Notes: generated by a model from the letters alone, not told the origin. A DNA stretch of 42,306 nucleotides from an uncultured Lachnospiraceae bacterium (GCA_910587105.1 CAJUMB010000030.1:1-42306); one strand, 5' to 3'; counted from the stretch's first letter, positions 7,203-15,423 are shown. Numbers and translations: made by a program.

Positions 7203-9546
7203 AACATATACGCAGATTGTCCGGGTATACGGAATCGTCCAGGGCGTGGGCTTCCGGCCTTTTGTCAGCCGGATTGCAGACCGGGCGGGGGTAACGGGAA
7301 GCGTTGCCAACAAGGGGTCCTATGTGGAAATCTATGTGCGGGGCAGGAAAAGCCAGATGGAAGCGTTCATGGATGATCTGGAGCAGCATCCTCCGGAGCG
7401 GTCAGCAGTGTTGAAAATTGATGTGGCAGAATGTGAGGATATTCCTTATCAGAAGTTTGATATTATTGAGAGTGAGAAAGAAGAAGGGGATATTTTCGTA
7501 TCGCCGGACATTGCCACCTGCCCCAAATGCAGGCAGGAGCTTTACGACCCGTCGGACCGCAGGTATATGCATCCGTTTATCAACTGCACCGCATGCGGGC
7601 CCAGGCTCACCATATTGGATTCCATGCCCTATGACCGGGTGCGGACCAGTATGGGGGAATTTCCCATGTGTCCGGAATGTGAGTATGAGTACACCCATGC
7701 TCAGACCAGGAGGTACGATGCCCAGCCGGTCTGCTGCAATGACTGTGGGCCCCAGGTATATCTGCTGGAGAAAGACGGCCAAAAAGAACGGGGCCGGGAA
7801 GCGATTACCCTGGTGCGCCAGGCTATTATGGACGGGAAAATCATAGCAGTCAAGGGCATCGGCGGATTCCACCTGTGCTGCGATGCTTCCAATGAAGAGG
7901 CAGTTCAAAGGCTTCGCAGGCTGAAAACCCGTCCGGCAAAGCCCTTTGCCGTTATGATGAAGAATCTGGAGACAGTGGAGCGGGAATGTGTGGTATCCGG
8001 GGAGGCCAAGGAGGTGCTGGACGGCCACCAAAAGCCCATAATTTTATTGAAAAAAAGGGAGAAAACCAGGCTGGCAGCCTCTGTGGCTCCGGATAATCCC
8101 AAAGTGGGGGTGATGCTCCCCTATGCTCCGGTGCAGATGCTGCTGTTTGATTACAATGACGGTCTGGAGATGACCACAGACTGCTTTGTGATGACCAGCG
8201 GGAATGTGTCCGGCGCACCGATTTGCAGAACGGATGAGGATGCGTTGAAAGAGCTGTCCCATTTCTGTGACATGATACTGTCTCACAACCGGACGATCCG
8301 TCTGAGGGCAGATGACTCAGTGATGGATTTTTATCGGGGGAAACCCTATATGATCCGTCGTTCCAGGGGATATGCGCCCCTGCCGTTTATGTTATCCAAG
8401 CCTTATAAAGGCCAGGTGATTGCAGTGGGAGGCGAGCTGAAAAATACGTTCTGTATTGGGAGAAACCAGCTGTTTTATCCCTCTCCCTATGTGGGTGATA
8501 TGGAGGATATCCGGACTGTGGAAGCGCTGAGGGAATCCATTGTCCGCATGGAGACTTTGCTGGAGACAGCCCCCACAGTGGCAGCCTGTGATATGCATCC
8601 ACGCTATCATACCACTGTGACAGCAGGCGAGCTGGGCATTCCTGTGGTGCAGATTCAGCATCATTACGCCCATATTGTGTCCTGTATGGCGGAAAATGAC
8701 TATCTGGACCCTGTAATCGGAGTATCCTTTGACGGGACAGGATACGGAACAGACGGCACCATCTGGGGGGGAGAGATTCTGGAAGCTTGTGTCCACTCTT
8801 TCAAAAGACTGGGCAGTATTCATCCTTTCCTGCAAATCGGAGGGGACGCATCTGCCAGAGAGGGATGGAGGATTGCTGTTTCCATGATCAATCACATATA
8901 TCCCAAGCGCGGGGCAGAAATCACAGAAAAGCTGGGGCTGTGTGATGAGACACAGCGCAGACTCTATGAACAGATGGCGGCAAAAAGAATCAACAGTGTG
9001 GATTCCACCAGCGCTGGGCGGCTGTTTGACGGGGTAAGCGCTATACTGGGAATCCGCCTGTCTTCCACCTTTGAGGGGGAAGCGGCCACGGTGCTGGAAT
9101 TTGCCGCTGAGGCTTATGAGGAGGCAGAAGATGCGGCCAGGCTCGAAAGGGATATGGCGGAGATTCTGGAGAAGGATAAGAGACTTTCCACTTTGGAGGA
9201 GCGGGAGGGGCGGTTTGTGCTGCCCACCCAGTATCTGGTACAATATATAATAGAAGAAAAACTGCAAAATACACCGTCAGAGCGGCTGGCTTATGTATTC
9301 CATGGGATTTTGGCCCAGCAGATTCTGGCAGGATGCAGGGAGGCTGCTGCACAGACAGGCTTAAGCACCTGTGCCCTCAGCGGTGGAGTATTCCAGAATC
9401 AGCTTCTGCTGAAACTGTGTGAAGAAAAACTTAAAAAAGAGGGATTCCGTGTGCTCAGACACAGCCTGCTTCCGCCCAATGACGGCGGTATCGCGCTGGG
9501 GCAGGCCGTTGCGGCTATGGCAAAGATACAAAAGGAACAGGTGTAA
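7186..9546 (+). CDS. hypF: Carbamoyltransferase HypF
   Basis: HypF uses carbamoyl phosphate and ATP to load a carbamoyl group on the C-terminal cysteine of HypE, the first step of cyanide ligand synthesis for [NiFe] hydrogenases. All domains are present in 786 residues: acylphosphatase (about 1-95; VQGVGFRPF with R24, and N42), two zinc fingers (C112/C115/C134/C137 and C162/C165/C184/C187), a YrdC-like domain (about 200-390) and a Kae1-like domain with HHYAHIVSC and a GTGYGTDG loop. It looks complete and functional. The ATG at 7186 follows GGGGGAG and lies inside the end of K2. A 126-base gap with half of a hairpin repeat separates it from hypC. Confidence 0.97.
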   Translation: MVQENKTYTQIVRVYGIVQGVGFRPFVSRIADRAGVTGSVANKGSYVEIYVRGRKSQMEAFMDDLEQHPPERSAVLKIDVAECEDIPYQKFDIIESEKEEGDIFVSPDIATCPKCRQELYDPSDRRYMHPFINCTACGPRLTILDSMPYDRVRTSMGEFPMCPECEYEYTHAQTRRYDAQPVCCNDCGPQVYLLEKDGQKERGREAITLVRQAIMDGKIIAVKGIGGFHLCCDASNEEAVQRLRRLKTRPAKPFAVMMKNLETVERECVVSGEAKEVLDGHQKPIILLKKREKTRLAASVAPDNPKVGVMLPYAPVQMLLFDYNDGLEMTTDCFVMTSGNVSGAPICRTDEDALKELSHFCDMILSHNRTIRLRADDSVMDFYRGKPYMIRRSRGYAPLPFMLSKPYKGQVIAVGGELKNTFCIGRNQLFYPSPYVGDMEDIRTVEALRESIVRMETLLETAPTVAACDMHPRYHTTVTAGELGIPVVQIQHHYAHIVSCMAENDYLDPVIGVSFDGTGYGTDGTIWGGEILEACVHSFKRLGSIHPFLQIGGDASAREGWRIAVSMINHIYPKRGAEITEKLGLCDETQRRLYEQMAAKRINSVDSTSAGRLFDGVSAILGIRLSSTFEGEAATVLEFAAEAYEEAEDAARLERDMAEILEKDKRLSTLEEREGRFVLPTQYLVQYIIEEKLQNTPSERLAYVFHGILAQQILAGCREAAAQTGLSTCALSGGVFQNQLLLKLCEEKLKKEGFRVLRHSLLPPNDGGIALGQAVAAMAKIQKEQV

Positions 9547-9574
9547 AACAGTTGGTGGGGGGATTCTAAAACGT

Positions 9575-9600
9575 ACGAGTTTGGGAAAAAGAAACAAAAC
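9575..9600 (+). repeat. Half copy of the hairpin repeat between hypF and hypC
   Basis: These 26 bases match 11975-12000 at 25 positions; the two lie exactly 2,400 bases apart. Here the second arm is missing and the sequence passes directly to ACTCTGG, as if the central part of the element had been deleted. No promoter with good spacing is evident in the rest of the gap. Confidence 0.75.
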
Positions 9601-9672
9601 TCTGGTTGATAGAAGGAACGGTTGATGGTTCATTGTTTTATATGGATTATGATAGTTTAGGAGGATAAGAAA

Positions 9673-9861
9673 ATGTGTGTAGGTTTAGCGGCAAAAGTAG
9701 TGGGAATGAAAAATGGTATGGCAGTTGTGGATGCTTCCGGGGCAAAGCGGGAGGTGTCTGCGGAACTTCTGGAAGACCTGGAGCCAGGGGATTATGTGAT
9801 GGTCCATGCGGGGATTGCCATTGCCAAGATCACCGATGAAGATAACGTTGCAGAGATGTGA
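9673..9861 (+). CDS. hypC: Hydrogenase maturation chaperone HypC
   Basis: HypC binds HypD and carries the Fe(CN)2CO unit to its target protein. The essential cysteine follows the initiator methionine (MCVG; C2 becomes the first residue after processing). The OB-fold-like sequence includes LEPGDYVMVHAG, the family's hallmark near the C terminus. It has 62 residues, at the short end of the family (commonly 70-90), lacking part of the C-terminal helix. AGGAGG lies eight bases before the ATG. The stop is 14 bases from the hypD start. In this locus the natural acceptor of its cargo is unclear because no hydrogenase large subunit is present. Confidence 0.95.
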   Translation: MCVGLAAKVVGMKNGMAVVDASGAKREVSAELLEDLEPGDYVMVHAGIAIAKITDEDNVAEM

Positions 9862-9875
9862 AAAGGGAGACGAAG

Positions 9876-10925
9876 ATGAGCGCAAAAGAAATCATACAGT
9901 CATATGACGGGCCGAAGCTGCGGATTATGGAAGTATGCGGGACCCACACCCATGAGATTTTCCGTCTGGGAATCCGCAGTCTTCTGCCAGAATCCATTGA
10001 GTTGATTTCCGGCCCGGGCTGTCCGGTCTGTGTCACCCCTGTGGGTTATATTGACGAGGCGGTAATGCTGGCGCTGGAGCACGGAGCAGTGATTTGTACC
10101 TTCGGGGATTTGATCCGCGTTCCGGGGACGAAGATGAGCCTGGCGGGAGCCAGAGCCGAAGGAGCCCAGCTGCGGGTGGTGTATTCTCCTTTGGATGCAG
10201 TGGAATTTGCAAAGGGAAATCCTGAGAAACAGGTGGTTTTTCTGGCAGTGGGCTTTGAAACCACCACACCGGCGTCTTGTCTGGCGGTGAAAAAGGCAAA
10301 GGAGGCCGGGCTGGAGAATTTTTCCCTGCTGGTGGCAAATAAGACCATGCCAAATGCTTACCAGGCGTTAAAAGGCAGTGCAGATGCATTTCTCTACCCA
10401 GGGCATGTACATGCAATTATAGGCAACAGCCTGTGTGAGAAGCTGGCCGAACAGGATGGGATTTCCGGGGTAGTCACAGGATTTACTGCGAAAGAACTGC
10501 TGGAGGCTCTGGCAGTGGTGGTGGAAAAATCGAAAGATGGAAAGCCGTTCTTTCAAAATTGTTACCCCAGGGTGGTGCGAGAGGAAGGAAATCCAGCTGC
10601 CCAGAAAGTAATCGCAGAAGTGATGGAGAGCTGTGACTCCGAGTGGAGAGGGCTGGGTGTGATACCGGGCTCTGGACAGCGGCTGAGGGAAGAATATAAA
10701 AATTACGATGCCCGGATTAAATTCCGGCTCCCAAAAGTGGAGGGGAGAAGTAATCCAGCATGCCGCTGTGGGGAAGTGCTCCAGGGAAAATGCAGGCCGT
10801 CCGACTGTAAAGTATTTGGAAAAGGCTGTACCCCCCAGCATCCCATTGGGGCGTGTATGGTGTCCAACGAAGGGGCATGTTCGGCATATTACCAGTACGG
10901 CGGAAACATTCAGGAGGGAATGTGA
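9876..10925 (+). CDS. hypD: Fe-(CN)2CO assembly scaffold HypD
   Basis: HypD is the [4Fe-4S] scaffold on which, with HypC, iron receives two cyanides and CO. Hallmarks are all present: CGTHTHE at C21, GPGCPVC with C49 and C52, GFETTTP, and a cysteine-rich C terminus (CRCGEVL, DCKVFGKGC, IGACMV) that binds the cluster. It has 349 residues, normal for the family. I place the start at the ATG at 9876 because AGGGAGA lies seven bases before it. A GTG at 9858 overlapping the hypC stop would add six residues without a ribosome site. It is co-transcribed with hypC and hypE. Confidence 0.97.
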   Translation: MSAKEIIQSYDGPKLRIMEVCGTHTHEIFRLGIRSLLPESIELISGPGCPVCVTPVGYIDEAVMLALEHGAVICTFGDLIRVPGTKMSLAGARAEGAQLRVVYSPLDAVEFAKGNPEKQVVFLAVGFETTTPASCLAVKKAKEAGLENFSLLVANKTMPNAYQALKGSADAFLYPGHVHAIIGNSLCEKLAEQDGISGVVTGFTAKELLEALAVVVEKSKDGKPFFQNCYPRVVREEGNPAAQKVIAEVMESCDSEWRGLGVIPGSGQRLREEYKNYDARIKFRLPKVEGRSNPACRCGEVLQGKCRPSDCKVFGKGCTPQHPIGACMVSNEGACSAYYQYGGNIQEGM

Positions 10926-10926
10926 T

Positions 10927-11931
10927 ATGGAGAAAGTAGTAACACTGGCCCACGGGGCAGGGGGAAAACAGACTGCGGAATTAATCGATCAGGTATTTAA
11001 GGCCCATTTTTCCAACCCGGAATTTACGGCGGACGATGCGGCTGTTCTGGATGTGGGCGACGGGAAAATCGCCATGAGCACCGACGGATTTATAGTCTCT
11101 CCCTATGAGTTCAATGGGGGAAATATTGGGAAGCTGAGTATCTGCGGCACGGTGAATGACCTGGCATGTATGGGGGCAAAGCCTCTCTATCTCACCTGCT
11201 CGTTTGTAATTGAGGAGGGCTTCCCCCTGGAGAAACTGGAAGAAATTGCTTCCTATATGGAAGAAACAGCGGCAGAGGCCGGTGTGAAAATTGTGGCCGG
11301 AGATACAAAAGTGGCGGGAAAAGGCCAGGTAGATCATATCTTTATCACCACCACAGGAGTGGGAAAACTGCAGGAAGGGGTTCACACCTCAGGGGCGTTT
11401 GCCAAACCGGGTGATGCGGTGATTGTCACCGGAGACATTGGGCGCCACGGATGTACCATTTTACTGGCCAGGGAAGATCTGGGCATTGACGCAGATGTGA
11501 AAAGCGACTGTGCGCCCCTGTGGGGGACAGTGGAGTCTATGCTAAAGACCACCAAAGATATTCATGTTATCCGGGATGCCACAAGAGGAGGCGTGGGTAC
11601 CGTACTCTATGAAATTGCGGAGGAGAGCCATGTGGGAATCCGGCTGGATGCAGAGAAGATTCCTGTGGAAGGTGCTGTGCAGGGGGTGTGCAGCATGCTG
11701 GGCCTGGACCCTCTGTATCTGGCCAATGAGGGAACTCTGGTGGTATTTGCGCCTCAAGAAGCAGCTCCGGCGCTGGTGGAGACGCTGCAAAAAGGGAAGT
11801 ATTCGAAACATGCGGCGGTTATTGGAGAGGTGACAGATACCATGCCGGGAAAAGTAACGTTGAAGACAGAAATCGGTTCAGAGACGCTTCTTCCTTTACC
11901 GGGAGGGGAATTGCTGCCGAGGATTTGCTGA
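10927..11931 (+). CDS. hypE: Carbamoyl dehydratase HypE
   Basis: HypE dehydrates its carbamoylated C-terminal cysteine with ATP to a thiocyanate, the cyanide donor for HypC/HypD. The protein is a PurM-like ATPase of 334 residues with the N-terminal HGAGGKQT motif and the exact canonical C terminus PRIC, whose last residue C334 is the reactive cysteine. The ATG at 10927 has AGGAGGG eight bases upstream and sits one base after the hypD stop. A longer in-frame opening within hypD has no support. It is the last gene of the operon; a long hairpin follows. The intact catalytic end argues that the cyanide pathway is working. Confidence 0.97.
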   Translation: MEKVVTLAHGAGGKQTAELIDQVFKAHFSNPEFTADDAAVLDVGDGKIAMSTDGFIVSPYEFNGGNIGKLSICGTVNDLACMGAKPLYLTCSFVIEEGFPLEKLEEIASYMEETAAEAGVKIVAGDTKVAGKGQVDHIFITTTGVGKLQEGVHTSGAFAKPGDAVIVTGDIGRHGCTILLAREDLGIDADVKSDCAPLWGTVESMLKTTKDIHVIRDATRGGVGTVLYEIAEESHVGIRLDAEKIPVEGAVQGVCSMLGLDPLYLANEGTLVVFAPQEAAPALVETLQKGKYSKHAAVIGEVTDTMPGKVTLKTEIGSETLLPLPGGELLPRIC

Positions 11932-11976
11932 TGGTAATGGATAATTGTGAAATACGAAACTGTTTTGAAATGTGAC

Positions 11977-12054
11977 GAGTTTGGGCAAAAGAAACAAAAC
12001 GGAGCTCAAAACCGTTTTGAATTCGCTCCTTATTTGTTTCTTTTGCCCAAACTC
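11977..12054 (+). repeat. 78-base hairpin repeat after hypE
   Basis: The 22-base arms 11977-11998 and 12033-12054 are perfect reverse complements (outer bases GAGTTTGGGCAAAAG and CTTTTGCCCAAACTC). Inside, GGAGC/GCTCC and TCAAAAC/GTTTTGA extend the stem. No T-run follows, so it is not a textbook terminator, but it could protect the 3' end of the hyp mRNA. A half copy lies in the hypF-hypC gap. Confidence 0.85.
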
Positions 12055-12099
12055 TGACTATGTGAAGGTTTCTTAATTATCTGGATTTAAGAGGAGTGT

Positions 12100-13437
12100 A
12101 TGAGAGAATTAAAAAAGTATTTGGTTTTGGTGATTTTTTTAGGAGTGTGGCTTTTGCCGGTGAAGCCGGTCTGGGCGTCGGTATCTGGGCCTGAGCCGGC
12201 TGTTCCCCGTCTGAATGCTGAGGAAATGACCCTTGCCGTGGGAAAGAGCAAGGTGCTGGCTGTGGACCCGGCAGAGGACGGCAGTGTTTTATGGAGCAGT
12301 TCTGACGAAAAAATTGCATCGGTGACGTCTGCTGGAAAAGTCACCGGGGTCAGCGGCGGCAGGGCGGTGATCACAGCCAGTGTCAATGACCTGAATCTGG
12401 AATGCCAGGTGACTGTAAAATCTCTGGGCATAAAGGAAGAGCAGCTGTCTATGAACAAAGGCGGATCTTATAAACTGTCATTGGAGAAAAAATATATAAC
12501 CGGAAATGTCACTTGGAAAAGCACGGACAGGAAGATTGCGGGAGTTACTGGCAAGGGAAAGGTGATGGCGAGAAAATACGGGACCGTTACCATCACAGCA
12601 AACGCGGATGGATGTACGGCTTCCTGTAAAGTACGGGTAGTCAGGGTCAGTCTCAGCGAATCCCAGGTTTTCATTGGGAGAGGGCAGACAAAAAAGCTGA
12701 GTATTACCGGGACTTCTAAGAAGGCAGAGTGGTCCAGCGATTCTCCGGAAACAGCCTCCGTCAGCAGCAGTGGAACCATCAAGGCAGAAAAGGAAGGAAA
12801 TGCAGTGATTACTGCTAAGATAGGAAACATCCTGCTGAACTGTAAAGTGACGGTGACCCGCTCCATCTGGAACCATCTGATGAACCAGTACCGGGATGAT
12901 ACGAAAGTAAAGCAGCTTCTGTTTGTGAAGTATACCGGCGGGACCAGGGCAAAAGTAATGTTGTACCAAAAAGAAAACGCAAAGTGGAAGAAAGCTCTCT
13001 CCTGTACAGGATATGTAGGAAAAAACGGGATTGGGCAGACTGTGGAAGGGGTTCCCATCACCCCCACAGGCACCTATAATCTGACAAAAGCTTTTGGAAT
13101 TTTGAAAAACCCTGGGGCTAAGCTGCCTTATCTGAGGGTGAATCAGAATCATTACTGGTGTGGAGATGACCTCTATTATAATCAGCTGATTGATATCCGG
13201 AAAAAGCCCCATGACTGTGCCGGAGAGCACTTGATTGATTATGTGCCCAGTTATCACTACGGGATCTTTTTAGATTATAATAAGGAATGTGTGAAAGGCA
13301 GAGGTTCTGCGATTTTCCTTCACTGCAAAGGGCCTTTTAACTACACAGAAGGGTGTATTTCGGTCAGTAAGCAGAAAATGATTCAGATTCTGCAAAATGT
13401 GGAAAAGGGTGCGAAGATTTGTATTTATGCCAAATGA
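12100..13437 (+). CDS. Secreted L,D-transpeptidase with bacterial Ig-like (Big2) repeats
   Basis: An exported cell-wall enzyme of 445 residues. A signal peptide (about 1-26, ending VWA) is followed by about three Big2-type Ig-like repeats (roughly 38-257; recurring patterns such as VTGVSGGRAVITA, VMARKYGTVTITA and IKAEKEGNAVITA). A YkuD-type L,D-transpeptidase domain fills the rest. The catalytic region shows H408 and C419 in the motif TEGCISV, in place of the commoner SHGC. YkuD enzymes form 3-3 peptidoglycan cross-links or attach proteins to the wall. The ATG at 12100 has GAGGAG at the right distance. The Ig repeats probably hold the enzyme to, or space it across, the wall. It is probably monocistronic, with mscL 63 bases downstream. 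Confidence 0.85.
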   Translation: MRELKKYLVLVIFLGVWLLPVKPVWASVSGPEPAVPRLNAEEMTLAVGKSKVLAVDPAEDGSVLWSSSDEKIASVTSAGKVTGVSGGRAVITASVNDLNLECQVTVKSLGIKEEQLSMNKGGSYKLSLEKKYITGNVTWKSTDRKIAGVTGKGKVMARKYGTVTITANADGCTASCKVRVVRVSLSESQVFIGRGQTKKLSITGTSKKAEWSSDSPETASVSSSGTIKAEKEGNAVITAKIGNILLNCKVTVTRSIWNHLMNQYRDDTKVKQLLFVKYTGGTRAKVMLYQKENAKWKKALSCTGYVGKNGIGQTVEGVPITPTGTYNLTKAFGILKNPGAKLPYLRVNQNHYWCGDDLYYNQLIDIRKKPHDCAGEHLIDYVPSYHYGIFLDYNKECVKGRGSAIFLHCKGPFNYTEGCISVSKQKMIQILQNVEKGAKICIYAK

Positions 13438-13500
13438 GAAAACGATAGGCTGCAAAGATCTGCGCAAAATGCGTGGAAGGAGCCAGATAAGGGAATACAT

Positions 13501-13908
13501 ATGAAAAAATTTATCGAAGAATTTAAAGCTTTCGCCCTCCGTGGGAATGTTATGGATATGGCTGTGGGTGTGATAATCGGAGGCGCCTTTTCAGGCATCG
13601 TTACGGCGCTGACTGATAATTTTATCAACCCGGTTTTAAACTTATGTACCGGCCACGCTTCTTATACACTGCAGGATGTGGCAGGTTTTGCTTCGGCTTT
13701 TCTCTCCTCTGTGGTTAATTTTATCATCATGGCCTTTATCCTGTTCTGTCTGATGAAAGTTGTCAATAAAGCGGCAGGGCTGGGAAAGAAAAAGGAAGAG
13801 GAGAATCCGGAAGCGCCGTCAGTGAAGATTTGTCCTTTCTGCAGGAGCGAGATTCCCCTGGAGGCGTCCCGGTGCGCTTATTGTACCTCTGTCCTGCCTG
13901 AAGAGTAA
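13501..13908 (+). CDS. mscL: Large-conductance mechanosensitive channel MscL with C-terminal zinc ribbon
   Basis: MscL is a pentameric membrane channel that opens under hypo-osmotic shock. The 135-residue protein starts MKKFIEEFKAFALRGNVMDM, typical of the family, and has two membrane helices (about 15-45 and 66-88). The usual amphipathic C-terminal bundle is replaced by a short charged linker and a four-cysteine zinc ribbon (C111, C114, C125, C128; CPFC and CAYC). The ribbon might stabilise the cytoplasmic bundle or sense metal or redox state, which is inference. AAGGAG and AAGGGA lie upstream of the ATG. A strong terminator lies about 80 bases after the stop. Confidence 0.93.
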   Translation: MKKFIEEFKAFALRGNVMDMAVGVIIGGAFSGIVTALTDNFINPVLNLCTGHASYTLQDVAGFASAFLSSVVNFIIMAFILFCLMKVVNKAAGLGKKKEEENPEAPSVKICPFCRSEIPLEASRCAYCTSVLPEE

Positions 13909-13988
13909 GAATAGTACATTGGCAATGTCATAGGACTGGGCAATGCTGGTGATACTGGCCATGCCCAGCCCCAGAGGGCCTGGTTTTT

Positions 13989-14019
13989 GGGAGATATACG
14001 TATCTCCCGTTTTTTATTT
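13989..14019 (+). terminator. Rho-independent terminator after mscL
   Basis: GGGAGATA (13989-13996), loop TACG, TATCTCCC (14001-14008), then GTTTTTTATTT. The perfect eight-base stem with a UACG-type tetraloop and T-run is a strong intrinsic terminator. Confidence 0.9.
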
Positions 14020-14194
14020 CACCGCTAAAAGGATTATTCACAGGGATAACCAATATCTGGGCGGTGTACAAAATATTCAGTTTAATGTATCGATTCCCTT
14101 TGGATATAATGTTCTATATAAATCCTGGCATTTTATATTTGGAAAAATATCCCATACATAAAGATAACAGCAAGCAGCAGTGAAATAGCTGCCG

Positions 14195-14311
14195 ATGCGG
14201 AACCTTGGGGAGTCACAGCAAACAGATTATCTGATAAAGAAAACCATGGACGATGTTTTCTATATATACAAAGACGGACAGAACATCCTTACGCTGAAAA
14301 AGAAGATTTAG
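14195..14311 (+). pseudogene. Possible gene remnant or small ORF (38 codons)
   Basis: An opening from an ATG at 14195 to a TAG at 14311 encodes a lysine-rich peptide ending YIYKDGQNILTLKKKI. The end looks protein-like, but there is no ribosome binding site and the frame is closed just upstream by TAG at 14186. It may be the tail of a decayed gene. I do not recognise a family. Confidence 0.2.
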
Positions 14312-14314
14312 AGA

Positions 14315-14343
14315 TTGACAATGCCCAAAACCCATGGTAGGAT
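14315..14343 (+). promoter_or_regulatory. Promoter of the amino-acid ABC importer operon
   Basis: A perfect -35 box TTGACA (14315-14320), a 17-base spacer, and TAGGAT (14338-14343) as the -10 box. It lies 100 bases before the binding-protein start. It fits a sigma-A promoter. Confidence 0.75.
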
Positions 14344-14442
14344 ATCCTTATTGATTGGTTTTATGTTTTATCATAGTAAATTGATAAATCAGCAGAACCA
14401 CACCATAGAAAATATGTTTTAGAAAGTGGAGGAAGAAGGATC

Positions 14443-15357
14443 ATGAAAAAGGCACTGGCATTGGCCGTGGCGGGCATGATGGTGTTTGGCCTGACTGCCT
14501 GCGGGGGAGATACAAAGAAAGAGGCAGAGCCCACAGCGGCACCGGAGGAGACTACAGCGGCCGAGACACAGGAAGCAGAGGATACAGAAAGCACAGATGA
14601 AGCGGCGGATACTGCAGACGGAGAAAGGACAACCCTGACGGTGGGCTTTGACGCGGAGTTTCCTCCGTATGGATATATGGATGAGGACGGCGAGTATGTG
14701 GGATTCGACCTGGATCTGGCGGCAGAGGTCTGCAAGCGCCAGGGATGGGAACTGGTGAAGCAGCCCATTAACTGGGATACTAAGGATATGGAATTATCTT
14801 CCGGGTCCATCGACTGTATTTGGAATGGTTTTACTATGAACGGACGGGAAGATGAATACACATGGTCTGTACCTTATGTGGACAACAGCCAGGTATTTGT
14901 AGTCGCTGAGGATTCCGGAATTTCCGCAAAGGCCGACCTGGCTGGAAAGACTGTGGGTGTGCAGGCAGATTCCTCTGCGCTGGCGGCATTAGAAGACGAG
15001 GAGAGCCAGGAGAATCTGGACCTGGCAGCTTCATTTGCGGCGCTGAACCAGTTTGCAGATTATAATACAGCGTTTATGGAACTGGAGGCAGGTTCTATTG
15101 ATGCATTGGCCATGGATATCGGTGTGGCTAATTATCAGATCAGCCAGAGAGAGGGTTATACCATCCTGACCGGGGATAATGACCAGGAATACCTGGCAAC
15201 CGAGCAGTATGCCATCGGCTTTTTGAAGGGAAACGATGAGCTGAAAGATCTGGTGGAAAGTACCTTGATGCAGATGGTGGACGACGGCACATTCATGGAA
15301 ATAGCTGAGAAGTATGCAGATTATGGTCTGACAGACGCTGTCTGCCTGGGAAAATAA
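14443..15357 (+). CDS. Amino-acid ABC transporter substrate-binding lipoprotein
   Basis: A 304-residue extracellular solute-binding protein of family 3 (polar amino acids). The lipobox LTAC places the lipidated cysteine at C20. An acidic, Thr/Glu-rich linker (about 22-65) precedes the mature fold, which opens with TVGFDAEFPPYGYMDEDG, typical for cystine, glutamine or arginine binders; the ligand cannot be fixed from sequence alone. Conserved segments include GFDLDLAAEVCKR and the lysine-containing hinge LAGKTVGVQADSSA. GGAGGAAGAAGG precedes the ATG. A hairpin follows the gene, probably a partial terminator that makes this binding protein more abundant than the permease and ATPase downstream. 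Confidence 0.93.
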   Translation: MKKALALAVAGMMVFGLTACGGDTKKEAEPTAAPEETTAAETQEAEDTESTDEAADTADGERTTLTVGFDAEFPPYGYMDEDGEYVGFDLDLAAEVCKRQGWELVKQPINWDTKDMELSSGSIDCIWNGFTMNGREDEYTWSVPYVDNSQVFVVAEDSGISAKADLAGKTVGVQADSSALAALEDEESQENLDLAASFAALNQFADYNTAFMELEAGSIDALAMDIGVANYQISQREGYTILTGDNDQEYLATEQYAIGFLKGNDELKDLVESTLMQMVDDGTFMEIAEKYADYGLTDAVCLGK

Positions 15358-15380
15358 GAGATAGGAAAGAGTCTCAATGA

Positions 15381-15423
15381 AACTGAGAAAGGGATGGAAA
15401 AATCCGTCCCTTTTTCAGTTTTG
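15381..15423 (+). terminator. Hairpin between binding protein and permease (likely partial terminator)
   Basis: AACTGA (15381-15386) pairs with TCAGTT (15415-15420), and GGGATGGA (15391-15398) with TCCGTCCC (15403-15410) allowing one G-U pair, followed by TTTTT within the stem and TTT after. Such hairpins are common after abundant binding-protein genes. Confidence 0.75.

Larger units (their letters stand above)
13909..14314. other. Gene-free stretch after mscL
   Basis: I see no convincing gene in this stretch. It holds an imperfect fold (CTGGGCA 13936-13942 with TGCCCAG 13962-13968), the terminator at 13989-14019, and AT-rich sequence. A 38-codon opening at 14195-14311 (listed separately) could be a gene remnant. 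A 72-codon opening at 13943-14161 crosses the terminator and looks random. Confidence 0.6.

Noticed and set aside
8392..9267. A long minus-strand open frame opposite hypF (291 codons)
   Set aside because: It is antisense to the Kae1-like domain of HypF, which has all expected motifs.
262..11931. A standard [NiFe] hydrogenase locus
   Set aside because: No large- or small-subunit motifs, no hypA, hypB or maturation protease could be found on either strand.
11977..12054. A rho-independent terminator after hypE
   Set aside because: The stem is strong but no T-run follows, and a partial copy lies elsewhere, so I list it as a repeat.
12478..13257. A minus-strand open frame of 259 codons
   Set aside because: It lies fully inside the Ig-repeat L,D-transpeptidase gene on the other strand and looks like low-complexity antisense.
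13943..14161. A 72-codon plus-strand frame after mscL
   Set aside because: It runs through the terminator at 13989 and has no ribosome site or protein-like pattern.
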